54,491 bases of DNA from SIG710 sp045596925. Lineage in GTDB: Bacteria; Bacillota; Clostridia; Oscillospirales; CAG-272. The notes beneath the pieces are model-generated. The model ran no database searches. It saw only the letters and a program-made list of their open reading frames with translations, and was not told the DNA's origin. Below, in pieces: positions 25,470-35,263 of the stretch. The first letter of the stretch is position 1; the number at the start of each line of letters is the position of its first letter. Location: the NCBI GenBank assembly GCA_045596925.1, contig JAZODH010000075.1:1-54491 (forward strand). Direction: 5' to 3'. The translations under genes and the position numbers were made by a program.

Positions 25470-26433
25470 TACTTATAAAACGGAGCAGAGTGGCTCCGAG
25501 ATAAATTTCAACCACCGCTCGGTGCTCCTTGACGAGTGCATCGAAGGGCTTGACATAAAGCCCGACGGCATCTACGTTGACGGCACGGCAGGCGGCGGCG
25601 GACATTCCTATCACATAGCAGAGCGCCTGACCACGGGTCGGCTTATCGCCATTGACCAGGACGAAACGGCAATAGCGGCGGCCACAAAAAGACTTGAGCC
25701 GTTTGCGGATCGAGTGACACTGGTTCGCAGCAACTTCTCGAAGATCAAGGAGGTCTGCCGAGAGCTTGGCATCGAAAGGATAGACGGCGTGCTAATGGAC
25801 CTGGGCGTTTCCTCCTATCAGCTTGATACCCCCGAGAGAGGATTTTCCTACAACGCCGACGCACCGCTGGACATGAGAATGGACAACCGAAACCCTCTGA
25901 CGGCACGCAGAGTCGTGAACGAATACAGCGAAGCAGAGCTGAAACGGGTGATATTCGATTTTGGCGAGGAAAAATTCGGCGCGAAGATCGCATCAAATAT
26001 TGTAAAAGCACGGGCAGAGTCGCCCATTGAGACCACCGGTCAGCTGGTGGATATAATCAAAGAATCTATCCCTGCGGCGGCAAGGCGTGACGGACCTCAC
26101 CCCGCAAAACGAACCTTTCAGGCTATACGCATTGAAGTGAATTCCGAGCTTTCGGTGATAGCCCCTGCCATTGAAGGCACCGTGAGACTTCTCTCGGAAG
26201 GCGGAAGGATAGCGATAATCACCTTCCATTCCTTGGAGGACAGGCTGGTAAAGCAGGCTTACGCCGCTCAGGCGCAGGGATGCACCTGCCCACGTGAATT
26301 TCCCGTTTGCGTGTGCGGAAACAAGCCGAAGCTGAAGGTGGTAACGAGAAAACCCATTCTTCCAAGCGACAAGGAGCTTGAAGAAAATCCCCGCTCGCGA
26401 AGCGCGAAGCTCCGCGTGGCTGAGAAGATCTGA
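25462..26433 (+). CDS. rsmH: 16S rRNA (cytosine-1402-N4)-methyltransferase RsmH
   Basis: A 323-residue SAM-dependent methyltransferase, also known as MraW. Motifs: FNHRSVLLDECIEGL, the SAM loop DGTAGGGGHS, LMDLGVSSYQLD, and SLEDRLVKQ near the end. A CxCP..CVCGNKP zinc-like segment lies near residue 272, as in other family members. It methylates C1402 in the ribosomal P site. It overlaps mraZ and is translationally coupled to it. Confidence 0.96.
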   Translation: MCDTYKTEQSGSEINFNHRSVLLDECIEGLDIKPDGIYVDGTAGGGGHSYHIAERLTTGRLIAIDQDETAIAAATKRLEPFADRVTLVRSNFSKIKEVCRELGIERIDGVLMDLGVSSYQLDTPERGFSYNADAPLDMRMDNRNPLTARRVVNEYSEAELKRVIFDFGEEKFGAKIASNIVKARAESPIETTGQLVDIIKESIPAAARRDGPHPAKRTFQAIRIEVNSELSVIAPAIEGTVRLLSEGGRIAIITFHSLEDRLVKQAYAAQAQGCTCPREFPVCVCGNKPKLKVVTRKPILPSDKELEENPRSRSAKLRVAEKI

Positions 26434-26497
26434 AATTGACCCACTGATATAAAATTTTGAGCGGAAGCTTGCATCCGCGGAGAGGAAGTATTTTGTT

Positions 26498-27268
26498 ATG
26501 AACGATTTTAACCGCTGCACGGCTACATTCAATAACATTATTCTGCAGTACGAGGGCAGAGGATTTTCCCGTGCTACTTCCGCCAAAAAGCAGGCTCAGC
26601 AGTTTTCTGCGAGAACTCTTGAGGAGTTCGACCGCTATTATCAGAACCGTCCCAATTATGCAGGCTATACGCCCCCTGCGGCAAAGGCGCAAAGCAGGCA
26701 TACGGCGTCTGTGCACCAAAACGGCGCACCTGTGACAAAGCGTCCTGCAAAGCCCGTGACCACAGCTCCCGTTGAGCATAAGCGCACGGTACAGCAGGTG
26801 GCAAAGAAGTCTGCACCCGCCAAGCTCCCCTCGCAGATGAAGAACGAGCCGAGCAAGGTGAGACGTGCCGTTGAAAAGATGGCTGATATTTCCGTGGGCG
26901 CAACGAGGCGCAACTTCAGAAGACTCCCTGCGGCAACTCTTGTTACCATTGTTGCCTGCATGATGTCCCTTGTTCTCTTGGTCGGAAGCACGGTGATGAC
27001 AGGCGAAATTACAAACGAGTACTCGGAACTCAAAAGCCAGGTAAATGCTCTTGCAAACGAGGAAAGCAAGCTGGCGACAGAGCTTGACATCAAGAACGAT
27101 CTGAGAGTTATTGAGGATATCGCGATCAACAAGCTGGGAATGGTCAGCCGCGATCTTATAACAAGAAACTACATAAAGCTTGACGAAGAGGATATGATCG
27201 AGAGCTTTGCGGAGCCCGAGACAAACGTGGGACTTTCCACTCTGCTCAGTGCGATCGCGGGCAGATGA
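26498..27268 (+). CDS. ftsL: FtsL-like division protein with long basic N-terminal tail
   Basis: A 256-residue bitopic protein in the ftsL position of the cluster. Residues 1-143 are a hydrophilic, Lys/Arg/Ala/Pro-rich cytoplasmic tail. One membrane helix (about 145-167) is followed by a coiled coil (about 170-205, SELKSQVNALANEESKLA) and the septum-formation pattern IAINKLGM. FtsL pairs with DivIC/FtsB and FtsQ to activate the septal synthase. The tail is much longer than in Bacillus or E. coli FtsL (about 120 residues in total). The call rests on topology and position rather than strong sequence similarity. Confidence 0.75.
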   Translation: MNDFNRCTATFNNIILQYEGRGFSRATSAKKQAQQFSARTLEEFDRYYQNRPNYAGYTPPAAKAQSRHTASVHQNGAPVTKRPAKPVTTAPVEHKRTVQQVAKKSAPAKLPSQMKNEPSKVRRAVEKMADISVGATRRNFRRLPAATLVTIVACMMSLVLLVGSTVMTGEITNEYSELKSQVNALANEESKLATELDIKNDLRVIEDIAINKLGMVSRDLITRNYIKLDEEDMIESFAEPETNVGLSTLLSAIAGR

Positions 27269-27442
27269 TGTCAGTCATAAAAGAAGATTGATACAAATAA
27301 TATGAATATTGAGCTGCGATAGCAGTGTCGGCCATACGGTCGGGACAAACGGCGAGATTTGAGGATTTTTGTTGGCAGGTAAAATGAAAATCGGTCTTGC
27401 CGTTTGATTTTTAATTTTTTTCGGGGAAGGAGAGGATAGACC

Positions 27443-29707
27443 ATGAAGGCTAAACTTAAAGCCGTTTTTACAAGCTCGCTTTGGCGTTCGGGTCTTGCGC
27501 TTGCGGTGTTTATTTTGGCGTTTGCCTATCTTGCACTGCAGATATACATTCTCCAGACCGAAAATTTTGACGAATACCGAAAGGCTGTAATGGAACAGCT
27601 GACGACAAAGACCGAGATTCCCGCGGGCAGAGGCAACATTTACGACCGAAACGGCGTAATGCTTGCCACCGATACCACGGTCTACCGAATCTTCATTTCC
27701 CCCAAGGACATCTCCGAGTGCGAGACGGAAAACGCGGCACAGATCATTGCCAAGGGACTTTCCGAGCTGCTTGAGGGTGTTGAATACGAAAAGGTCATGG
27801 AGCGAGCGGCGCTGACGCACCGACTTGACGAAACCATAAAAAAGGACGTTGAAAAGGAGGATGCGGATCGGGTCCGCGCTTTTATTGAAGAACACGGATT
27901 CGAGGACGAGATCCACGTTCAGCCCACCTCAAAGAGGTATTATTGCTACGATGGGCTGGCGGCGTCGGTGCTCGGCTTTACGGGCGACCAAAATATCGGT
28001 CGCTACGGACTTGAGGTGCAGTATGATGACATCCTGTCCGGTACAAACGGTTTTTACGTGACTGCTCGCGACTCCCACGGTATAGAGATACCCACCGAAT
28101 ATGAGGTCTACATTGAGCCAAAGGACGGTCACAATATAGTTTCCACCATCGACCGATATATTCAGAGCGCTCTGGAGGAACAGCTCAAGGCTACCTACGA
28201 GGAAAACGGGGCAGGTGAGCGTGTTTGCGGAATAGTTATGGACGTAAACAACGGCGAGATTCTTGCCATGGCAGTATATCCTTCATTTAATTGTAACGCG
28301 CCCAACGTGCTCGATCAGTTTTATCTTGACCGCATTGCAAAGTCCGGCTTGGTGGAGGGCACGGACGAATACAACGATTTCAGATATGCCCAGCTGTTAA
28401 ATTCCTGGACGAACAAGACCATTACCGATACATATATGCCCGGATCTACCTTCAAGATCCTGACCACCTCCATGTGTCTTGAAGAAAAGGTGGTTTCCGT
28501 GGGCGAGCATTTCTTCTGCCGTGGAAGCTATCTTGTTCCCGGCTACTCAAGACCCATCAGCTGTCACAAAAAAACGGGACACGGCTCTCAGGATTTTGCC
28601 AGAGCGCTTCAGCAGTCCTGCAACCCCGTTATGATGGAGATCTCGCTCCGCCTTGGCTCGGAGAAGTTCTATAACTATGTGGACGCTCTCGGATACCTTG
28701 ACAAAACGGGCGTTGACCTGCCCGGTGAGCAGAATTCCATTTTCCATGCTCCCGCGAACTTCAACCAGGTCGAGCTTGCGACGGCGGCATTCGGTCAGAA
28801 CTTTAACATCACGGCGCTTCAGCAGATCAGAGGCGTGGCGGCCGTGGCAAACGGAGGTTATCTGGTAACACCTCACGTAGTGAAGGAGATAACCGACTCG
28901 GACGGAAACGTGGTACAGAGCTTTGATTACGGCAAAACAAGACAGGTCATCAGCACCGACGTGTGCAAGACCGTGACTCAGATACTTGAAGAGGGCGTTG
29001 CCACCGACGGCGGTGCGAAAAACGCTTACGTTGCAGGCTACAGAATAGCCGCGAAGACCGGAACTACCGAAAAGATCGGTAAGTTCGACGATCAGGGCAA
29101 CGAATCCTTCAGAATCGGCTCGACCGTGGCTTACGCTCCTGCGGAAAACCCCCAGGTAGCGGTGCTTATCGTTGTCGACGAGCCGCAGAACGGCTCGGTG
29201 TACGGGTCTATCGTAGCCGCTCCTTACGTGGCAAACGTCATGAAGACCATTCTTCCTTACATGGGAGTTGAGGCCGAATACAGCGAGGCCGAGCTTGCAA
29301 AGATATCCAGAAAGGTTCCTTCCTATGTTGGCTGGAGCTTGGCGGATACGGTAGCGAGTCTTGATTACATTTCACTTGATTATGAGGTCATCGGAGAGGG
29401 CGACGTGGTAACGAAGCTCGTTCCCAAAGCGGGCAGCGAGATGAGCCGTGACGGAAAGCTCTACGTTTACACGGGCGATGCACAGCCTGCGTCTACCATA
29501 ACAGTTCCCGACGTTATGGGCAAGAACGCCACCGTTGCCAACGTGATGATAACCAACAGCAATCTGAACATTCTTATAACTGGATCAACAAATTCCCAAA
29601 ACGGAAGCGGCCCTGTGGTCGTATCCCAGTCTCCTGCCGCAGGAGAAAAGGTTCCTGCGGGAACGGTAGTCTCTATCGAACTCAGATACATGGACGGTAC
29701 AGACTGA
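27443..29707 (+). CDS. Septal/sporulation transpeptidase with PASTA domains (FtsI/SpoVD-like PBP)
   Basis: A 754-residue class B penicillin-binding protein. A membrane helix (about 16-37) is followed by the pedestal (GRGNIYDRNG near 62) and the transpeptidase domain with S335-TFK, S392-CN and K538-TGT, all intact. Two C-terminal PASTA domains (about 625-685 and 690-750) bind wall fragments. It cross-links septal peptidoglycan. PASTA domains and the cluster position fit either FtsI/PBP2B or the sporulation paralogue SpoVD; one copy alone cannot decide. A strong GGAGAGG site precedes ATG 27443 after a 174-base gap. Confidence 0.92.
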   Translation: MKAKLKAVFTSSLWRSGLALAVFILAFAYLALQIYILQTENFDEYRKAVMEQLTTKTEIPAGRGNIYDRNGVMLATDTTVYRIFISPKDISECETENAAQIIAKGLSELLEGVEYEKVMERAALTHRLDETIKKDVEKEDADRVRAFIEEHGFEDEIHVQPTSKRYYCYDGLAASVLGFTGDQNIGRYGLEVQYDDILSGTNGFYVTARDSHGIEIPTEYEVYIEPKDGHNIVSTIDRYIQSALEEQLKATYEENGAGERVCGIVMDVNNGEILAMAVYPSFNCNAPNVLDQFYLDRIAKSGLVEGTDEYNDFRYAQLLNSWTNKTITDTYMPGSTFKILTTSMCLEEKVVSVGEHFFCRGSYLVPGYSRPISCHKKTGHGSQDFARALQQSCNPVMMEISLRLGSEKFYNYVDALGYLDKTGVDLPGEQNSIFHAPANFNQVELATAAFGQNFNITALQQIRGVAAVANGGYLVTPHVVKEITDSDGNVVQSFDYGKTRQVISTDVCKTVTQILEEGVATDGGAKNAYVAGYRIAAKTGTTEKIGKFDDQGNESFRIGSTVAYAPAENPQVAVLIVVDEPQNGSVYGSIVAAPYVANVMKTILPYMGVEAEYSEAELAKISRKVPSYVGWSLADTVASLDYISLDYEVIGEGDVVTKLVPKAGSEMSRDGKLYVYTGDAQPASTITVPDVMGKNATVANVMITNSNLNILITGSTNSQNGSGPVVVSQSPAAGEKVPAGTVVSIELRYMDGTD

Positions 29708-29807
29708 TTTTTAAGTAAAAAACACTGATTTCAGGCGATAAATGCCTTGGATTAGATGGAAGTATTTAAAGAAATATCAAATCTATCTAATTCAAGGAGA
29801 AAAACGC

Positions 29808-31322
29808 TTGAAAATTATCGAACTATTTCGGGATATACACATCGAACAAGATTTGCTGTGCGAGGAGACAGAAATACTCGGTATTTCCTCTTCATCGAGT
29901 GAGACCAAGCCGGGTGACGTCTTCGTCTGCATTAAAGGACTGCATACGGATGGACACAAATTCGCCCGCGAGGCGGCAGAGCGGGGAGCTGTTGCGGTTC
30001 TTTGCCAGGTCGGCAGAGGGGATGAGGTCAGGGCGACCTTGCCCGACGGCGTCCTTTGCTACGAGACCGAAAATACCCGCCGTGCGCTGTCATTTATCTG
30101 GCACAGATTTTGCGGCTGTCCCTCAAAGGGAATGAATTTTATCGGCGTAACGGGAACCAACGGCAAAACGTCGGTTACGTTCATGCTCAAAGCTATACTT
30201 GACTCGGCGGGGGTGAAAACGGGGCTTATCGGCACCGTGAAATGTCTATGCGGGGATAAGGTCATCGACTTGCGCTCGTCCGACAGGAGAGCGAACATGA
30301 CTACCCCCGACCCGGGAGAGCTTTACAGAATACTCGCACAGATGCGCTCGGAGGGTGTGGAGACCGTCATTATGGAGGTCACCTCTCACGCCTTAGCTCT
30401 TGACAAGCTAGCGCCTTTGCATTTTGACTTTGGGCTGTTTACCAACCTCACTCCCGATCATCTTGATTTTCACGGGAGCATGGAGGAATACTTCGATGCA
30501 AAGAAGAAGCTTTTTGAGGCATGTGACACGGCGGTCATAAACTGCTCGGATAAATACGGACACTCAATGGCGCAGTTTGCCGAAGAGCATTGCCATAGAG
30601 TTGTGCGGTGCGGTGTGGGTCGCGACCTTGATTATTCCGCCGACCCCGTAAATGCGCGGGGGGTGGATGGCGTCGAGTACGTTCTGAACTCGATCTCTGC
30701 CATATTCAAGATCTCGAGCTCGATCCCGGGAACCTTCACCGTTTCAAACACGCTTCTGGCGGCAAGCGCGGCACTTGAAATGGGAATTGCTCCGTCGAAT
30801 ATAAGAATAGCCCTGGCCTCTATGCGGGGGATCGACGGACGGCTTCAGCGCGTCAAGATATGCCACGGCGCGGATTTTTCCGTCTTTATCGACTACGCTC
30901 ATACGCCGGACGCCCTGGAGAATCTTTTGCGGACGGCGAGAAATGCGCGTGTAAAAGGGCAAAGGATAGTGCTTCTGTTCGGCTGTGGCGGCGACCGCGA
31001 TAAGTCAAAAAGACCCGTTATGGGAAAAATAGCCTCGTCTATGGCCGACTTGGTCATAGTGACTGCAGACAACAGCCGAAGCGAGCGGACCGAGGACATT
31101 ACGGCTCAGATACTTTCAGGTGTTGACTTTGGCGCGTGCTCCTGCGTGGTGATCTGCGACCGAAAGGAAGCCATTGAATATGCAATATCTAACGCTCTCC
31201 GCGGGGATATAATCCTGCTCGCGGGAAAAGGGCATGAGAAATACGAGATCAACGAAAATGGCGTTTTCCCCTTTGACGAGGAAGCGTTGGCACGAGAATT
31301 TGCCGAAAAATATTACGGGTAA
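29808..31322 (+). CDS. murE: UDP-MurNAc-tripeptide synthetase MurE
   Basis: A 504-residue Mur ligase. The ATP loop is GVTGTNGKTSVTF, then TPDPGEL, EVTSHAL and DYAHTPDALENLL. The residue-specificity motif reads DNSRSE; Arg at this site matches enzymes that add meso-diaminopimelate (DNPR) rather than lysine. The start is TTG 29808, preceded by AAGGAG; the frame runs further upstream to 29742 without a site. It adds the third amino acid to the peptidoglycan precursor in the cytoplasm. Confidence 0.94.
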   Translation: MKIIELFRDIHIEQDLLCEETEILGISSSSSETKPGDVFVCIKGLHTDGHKFAREAAERGAVAVLCQVGRGDEVRATLPDGVLCYETENTRRALSFIWHRFCGCPSKGMNFIGVTGTNGKTSVTFMLKAILDSAGVKTGLIGTVKCLCGDKVIDLRSSDRRANMTTPDPGELYRILAQMRSEGVETVIMEVTSHALALDKLAPLHFDFGLFTNLTPDHLDFHGSMEEYFDAKKKLFEACDTAVINCSDKYGHSMAQFAEEHCHRVVRCGVGRDLDYSADPVNARGVDGVEYVLNSISAIFKISSSIPGTFTVSNTLLAASAALEMGIAPSNIRIALASMRGIDGRLQRVKICHGADFSVFIDYAHTPDALENLLRTARNARVKGQRIVLLFGCGGDRDKSKRPVMGKIASSMADLVIVTADNSRSERTEDITAQILSGVDFGACSCVVICDRKEAIEYAISNALRGDIILLAGKGHEKYEINENGVFPFDEEALAREFAEKYYG

Positions 31323-31329
31323 AAAGAAT

Positions 31330-31375
31330 CTCTTTATTCGGGATTTTTTCTTTAGAAAAAATCCCGAATAAAGAG
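31330..31375. other. 21-bp perfect hairpin between murE and murF
   Basis: 31330-31350 pairs exactly with 31355-31375 (loop TTTA). The A/T runs lie inside the stem and no T-run follows, so it may be an RNA-processing or partial-termination signal inside the dcw cluster. Confidence 0.7.
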
Positions 31376-31397
31376 CGATAATTTGGGAGAAACGAAA

Positions 31398-32834
31398 ATG
31401 AGAACGCAGTTGGCAAGAGGGAATTTAAGTTGCGCGGAAGCGGCGACAGCGTGCACCGGCAGGCTGGTGTCGGGTGTGCCCGGACGAGGCTTTGCAAACG
31501 TCTGCACCGATTCGAGAGAGGTTGACAGTCAGTCTCTTTTCATTGCCATTGCAGGAGAGCGGGCGGACGGACACGATTTTATTCCATCTGTGGTCGAGCG
31601 TGGCTGTCGTGCGGTGCTATGTCAACGTATTCCCGACAACTGCGCTGACCTTGACTGCGATTTTATTGTGGTGTCTGACAGCGTGAGGGCTATCGGTGAC
31701 ATTGCGTCCTTTTACCGAAGAGGTTCCGAAATGAAGACCGTGGCGGTGACGGGAAGCGTGGGCAAGACCACCACCAAGGAATTCGTTTCCGCCGTGCTTT
31801 CCCGCCGATTTAAGAACTACAAGACCGAGGGAAATTACAACAGCGTGATCGGTCTTCCCATGAGTCTTTTCGAGGTCACGGGCGATTGTCAGTCCGCTGT
31901 GCTTGAGATGGGCATGAGCGGGTTTGGCGAGATCGGCCACATGAGTCGTGTTGCCCGTCCTTCGGTGGCTCTTGTGACCAACATCGGCACTTCCCACATG
32001 GAGATGCTTGGGTCGAGAGAGAACATCTGCCGCGCCAAAATGGAGATACTTGAAGGTCTGCAAGACGGCGGTACGCTCGTGCTCAACGGCGATGAGCCGC
32101 TGCTCTGCGAATACGATTGTGGTACCGTCAAGCCCTTGTTCGTGGGAATAAGTAACCGCGACGCGGACCTGCGGGCGTTGAATATTCGCTTCGAGGCTTC
32201 AAAGACCACTTTTGACATGATAGCCGACGGCCAAGTCATTCCCAACATCGAGCTTCCCGTCATGGGAAATCACTACGTATACGCCGCGCTTTTTGCATTC
32301 GCGGCGGGTAGGATTTTAGGCATGGACGATGAAAGTATCCGCGCGGGTCTGCTTGATTTCAAGAACGTGGGAATGAGACAGAATATATATGAGCTTGAGG
32401 GGCTGACAATAATTGAAGACTGCTACAACGCAAGTCCCGAATCAATGCGAAGCGGGATCGACGTCCTTTCTCAGCTCGCGGAGCAGAAGGGCGGACGCAT
32501 GGTAGCCGTGCTTGGCGATATGCTTGAGCTGGGCGAAAAGTCTCCCGAGCTTCACCGCTTGGTCGGCTCTTACCTTGCCTCAAAGGGCGGACGGGTGCTA
32601 TTTACTTTTGGTGAGCGTGCGTCCGAGATCGCCGCGGCGGCCCTGAAGAGCGGAGTAGCGCAGGAGAATGTGTACGTAAATCGGGACAAGGATCGTCCCG
32701 AAATTACAGGAGAAATGCTTCTTCACGGACTGAGGGCAGGGGACGTGGTGCTCTTTAAGGCCAGCCGTTCGATGGCGCTGGAGCGGATCATCGCATACCT
32801 GCGTGAAAATACTTCCCGACTGAATAAAGCCTGA
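31398..32834 (+). CDS. murF: UDP-MurNAc-tripeptide:D-Ala-D-Ala ligase MurF
   Basis: A 478-residue Mur ligase with the ATP loop AVTGSVGKTTTKEF, EMGMSGFGEIGHMS, and the late motif EDCYNASPESMRSG. It adds D-Ala-D-Ala to the precursor. The start is ATG 31398, preceded by GGGAG; a TTG at 31383 in the same frame is less likely. It follows the murE-murF hairpin and lies 34 bases before mraY. Confidence 0.94.
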   Translation: MRTQLARGNLSCAEAATACTGRLVSGVPGRGFANVCTDSREVDSQSLFIAIAGERADGHDFIPSVVERGCRAVLCQRIPDNCADLDCDFIVVSDSVRAIGDIASFYRRGSEMKTVAVTGSVGKTTTKEFVSAVLSRRFKNYKTEGNYNSVIGLPMSLFEVTGDCQSAVLEMGMSGFGEIGHMSRVARPSVALVTNIGTSHMEMLGSRENICRAKMEILEGLQDGGTLVLNGDEPLLCEYDCGTVKPLFVGISNRDADLRALNIRFEASKTTFDMIADGQVIPNIELPVMGNHYVYAALFAFAAGRILGMDDESIRAGLLDFKNVGMRQNIYELEGLTIIEDCYNASPESMRSGIDVLSQLAEQKGGRMVAVLGDMLELGEKSPELHRLVGSYLASKGGRVLFTFGERASEIAAAALKSGVAQENVYVNRDKDRPEITGEMLLHGLRAGDVVLFKASRSMALERIIAYLRENTSRLNKA

Positions 32835-32868
32835 GGTCGGTGCACCCCAAAAAGAATGGAGATCTAAC

Positions 32869-33855
32869 ATGACTTTTGCAATAAATATAGCCGTTTCGAC
32901 GCTTGCTGTGTTCGTTTTGACCGTGGCACTCTGCTCCAAGGTCATTCCCATACTTAAAAGCCACAAGGTTGGACAGAAGATCCTTGACATAGGTCCTCGC
33001 TGGCACAAATCCAAAGAGGGAACGCCCACAATGGGCGGTATATGCTTCATCATGGCTATACTGCTTGTGATGACGGGATTTTTCGTGTACTACGGCATCA
33101 AGGGTAAGGCAAACAGCCTCATTCCCCTGGCGCTGACCCTGGGACTCGCCACCTTCAACGGCATGATCGGCTTTATCGACGATTTCGCAAAGCTGGTAAA
33201 GAAGCAGAACGAGGGACTGCTTGCATGGCAGAAGTTTGCGCTTCAGCTTTTGGCGGCCGTTGTTTACGTGGTCGTCATGAAGCTGACGGGACACATCGAC
33301 ACGTCCCTTTACATCCCTTACTTTGGCGTCGAGCTTGAGCTTGGAGTGTTTTACTATTTCTTTGCGCTCTTTATCGTCACGGGAATCGTTAACAGTGTGA
33401 ACCTGACCGACGGCGTTGACGGTCTTGCAAGCTCGGTGACGCTTGTCATCGGCATGCTTTTGTGTGCTGTTTCCTTCGTTAGCACAGACCTGCCCTTAGG
33501 GCTTGTCTCCGCTTGTATGATCGGCGGCACCCTTGGTTTTTTGATGTATAATTTTTACCCCGCGAGGGCGTTCATGGGCGATACGGGTTCTCTGTTCCTT
33601 GGCGGAATGGTGGTTGGCTCGGCATTTATGCTCAACAATCCTCTGATCGTTCTCGTTTTCGGGCTTGTGTTTGTTCTTGAGACTCTGTCTGTCATCTTGC
33701 AGGTGGCAAGCTTCAAGCTGACGGGCAAGAGAATTTTTAAAATGAGCCCTATCCACCACCACTTTGAAAAGTGCGGTTGGAGCGAGGTGAAGATCGTTTC
33801 GGTCTTCTCTTTTGTGACACTTCTTTGCTGTGTTCTTGCCTGGTTTGGCATTTAA
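32869..33855 (+). CDS. mraY: Phospho-MurNAc-pentapeptide transferase MraY
   Basis: A 328-residue polytopic membrane enzyme of about ten helices. Motifs: KEGTPTMGG, GFIDDFAKL with the catalytic Asp pair, NLTDGVDGLA, MGDTGSLFLGG and the C-terminal HHHFEKCGWSE. It transfers the precursor to undecaprenyl phosphate, making lipid I. The next gene is ftsW; murD, which commonly sits here, is absent. Confidence 0.96.
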   Translation: MTFAINIAVSTLAVFVLTVALCSKVIPILKSHKVGQKILDIGPRWHKSKEGTPTMGGICFIMAILLVMTGFFVYYGIKGKANSLIPLALTLGLATFNGMIGFIDDFAKLVKKQNEGLLAWQKFALQLLAAVVYVVVMKLTGHIDTSLYIPYFGVELELGVFYYFFALFIVTGIVNSVNLTDGVDGLASSVTLVIGMLLCAVSFVSTDLPLGLVSACMIGGTLGFLMYNFYPARAFMGDTGSLFLGGMVVGSAFMLNNPLIVLVFGLVFVLETLSVILQVASFKLTGKRIFKMSPIHHHFEKCGWSEVKIVSVFSFVTLLCCVLAWFGI

Positions 33856-33879
33856 AACGATTTTGAAAGGAGACCCGTA

Positions 33880-35247
33880 ATGGGAAACAACGAAGATTAT
33901 TTTGTAAAACGCCCCGTGTCGGGTGATCCTCAAAACAAACAGCCACGACAAAATCCCGACCGTCGTATAACGGATGAGAGCGAAGTCTCGGCGCGTCGCG
34001 TGCGTCCGCGGAGCGAGGCTCCCCGACCCGAGCGCAGAGAAAAAACGGAGCTTCCCGCCGAGCAGATCGACAAGAAGAGGTCGGTAATAGCGAGGCTTAT
34101 GAACGGAGGCGACTGCGCCAGATTGCCCGAGGGCTACAAGGTGGGCAGCGTCGATATGGTATTCCTGGTGATCCTGGCGATAATAATCGCTCTCGGAACG
34201 GTCATGGTCTTTTCCTCCAGCCATGCTTACGCCGCCACGAAATATGGAGACGGTTACTATTTTTTGAGAAATCAGCTTCTCGTGGTAGCATTTGGCTGCG
34301 TTCTTATTGCACTTGTTGCGCTTTTCCCTCTCAAAACCTACGCATTCGTTACTTGGACCGTTTACGGTGTCGCCGTTGCCTTACTGGTTGCCGTGCTTTT
34401 GTTCGGATCGAGCGAGGGTGAGGCAAAGCGGTGGATATATCTCGGACCTATGTCCTTCCAGCCCTCGGAGCTGGGCAAGACCGCGGTGGTCATGATGCTG
34501 GCGCTGTATATGTCAAAGTACCGCGAAAAGATCGAATCCAAAAAATTGGGCGAATCATTCAGATACGGAATCCTCGCTCCCGCCGCGATCTTTGGCTTGA
34601 TAGTGGGACTGGTCATACTTGAAAACCATTTTTCGGGCGTTATCATCATCTGCGCCATCGCGGCGTGCATGATGTTTTTCGGCGGAACGAAGATTTTGTA
34701 TATCGCCATTATCGGCGCGATAGGTGTTGCGGGAGTTTTAGGTCTTATCACGCTGACTCCTTACGCAAACGCTCGTCTTCAGATCTGGCAAGACCCATGG
34801 AGTGATCTTATGGGCAAGGGTTGGCAGACGGTGCAGGGACTTTATTCTATCGCATCGGGCGGAATTTTCGGCGTGGGACTTGGCAACAGCCACCAGAAAT
34901 ACGGCTACGTATCCGAGCCTCAGAACGACTTCGTTTTTACTATCGCCTGCGAGGAGCTGGGATTTGTCGGCGCGGTGGCGATCATATTCCTTTTCGCACT
35001 TCTGGTCTGGCGGGGATTTTCCATCGCACGCCATTCACCCAATAGATTTACTTACCTGCTTGTACTTGGCATAATATCAAAAATTGCCATTCAGGTCATA
35101 CTCAATATTGCCGTTGTGACAAACACCATACCAAACACGGGTATCCCCCTGCCGTTCTTCAGCTCGGGCGGCTCGTCTCTGCTTGTGCTGATGGCGGAGA
35201 TGGGCGTGGTGCTGTCGGTATCACGGTATTCAAAGCAGAAAAAATAA
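33880..35247 (+). CDS. ftsW: Septal glycosyltransferase FtsW with basic N-terminal extension
   Basis: A 455-residue SEDS-family protein with about ten membrane helices starting near residue 90. Motifs: SSHAYAATKYGDGYYFLRNQ, KRWIYLGPMSFQPSELGK and NTGIPLPFFSSGGSSL. It polymerises lipid II at the septum with its partner PBP. The first ~85 residues form an unusual hydrophilic Arg/Pro/Glu-rich cytoplasmic tail not found in the classical enzymes. GAAAGGAG precedes ATG 33880. SpoVE or RodA are paralogous alternatives; cluster position supports FtsW. Confidence 0.92.
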   Translation: MGNNEDYFVKRPVSGDPQNKQPRQNPDRRITDESEVSARRVRPRSEAPRPERREKTELPAEQIDKKRSVIARLMNGGDCARLPEGYKVGSVDMVFLVILAIIIALGTVMVFSSSHAYAATKYGDGYYFLRNQLLVVAFGCVLIALVALFPLKTYAFVTWTVYGVAVALLVAVLLFGSSEGEAKRWIYLGPMSFQPSELGKTAVVMMLALYMSKYREKIESKKLGESFRYGILAPAAIFGLIVGLVILENHFSGVIIICAIAACMMFFGGTKILYIAIIGAIGVAGVLGLITLTPYANARLQIWQDPWSDLMGKGWQTVQGLYSIASGGIFGVGLGNSHQKYGYVSEPQNDFVFTIACEELGFVGAVAIIFLFALLVWRGFSIARHSPNRFTYLLVLGIISKIAIQVILNIAVVTNTIPNTGIPLPFFSSGGSSLLVLMAEMGVVLSVSRYSKQKK

Positions 35248-35263
35248 ACCATAGGAGATTGTC

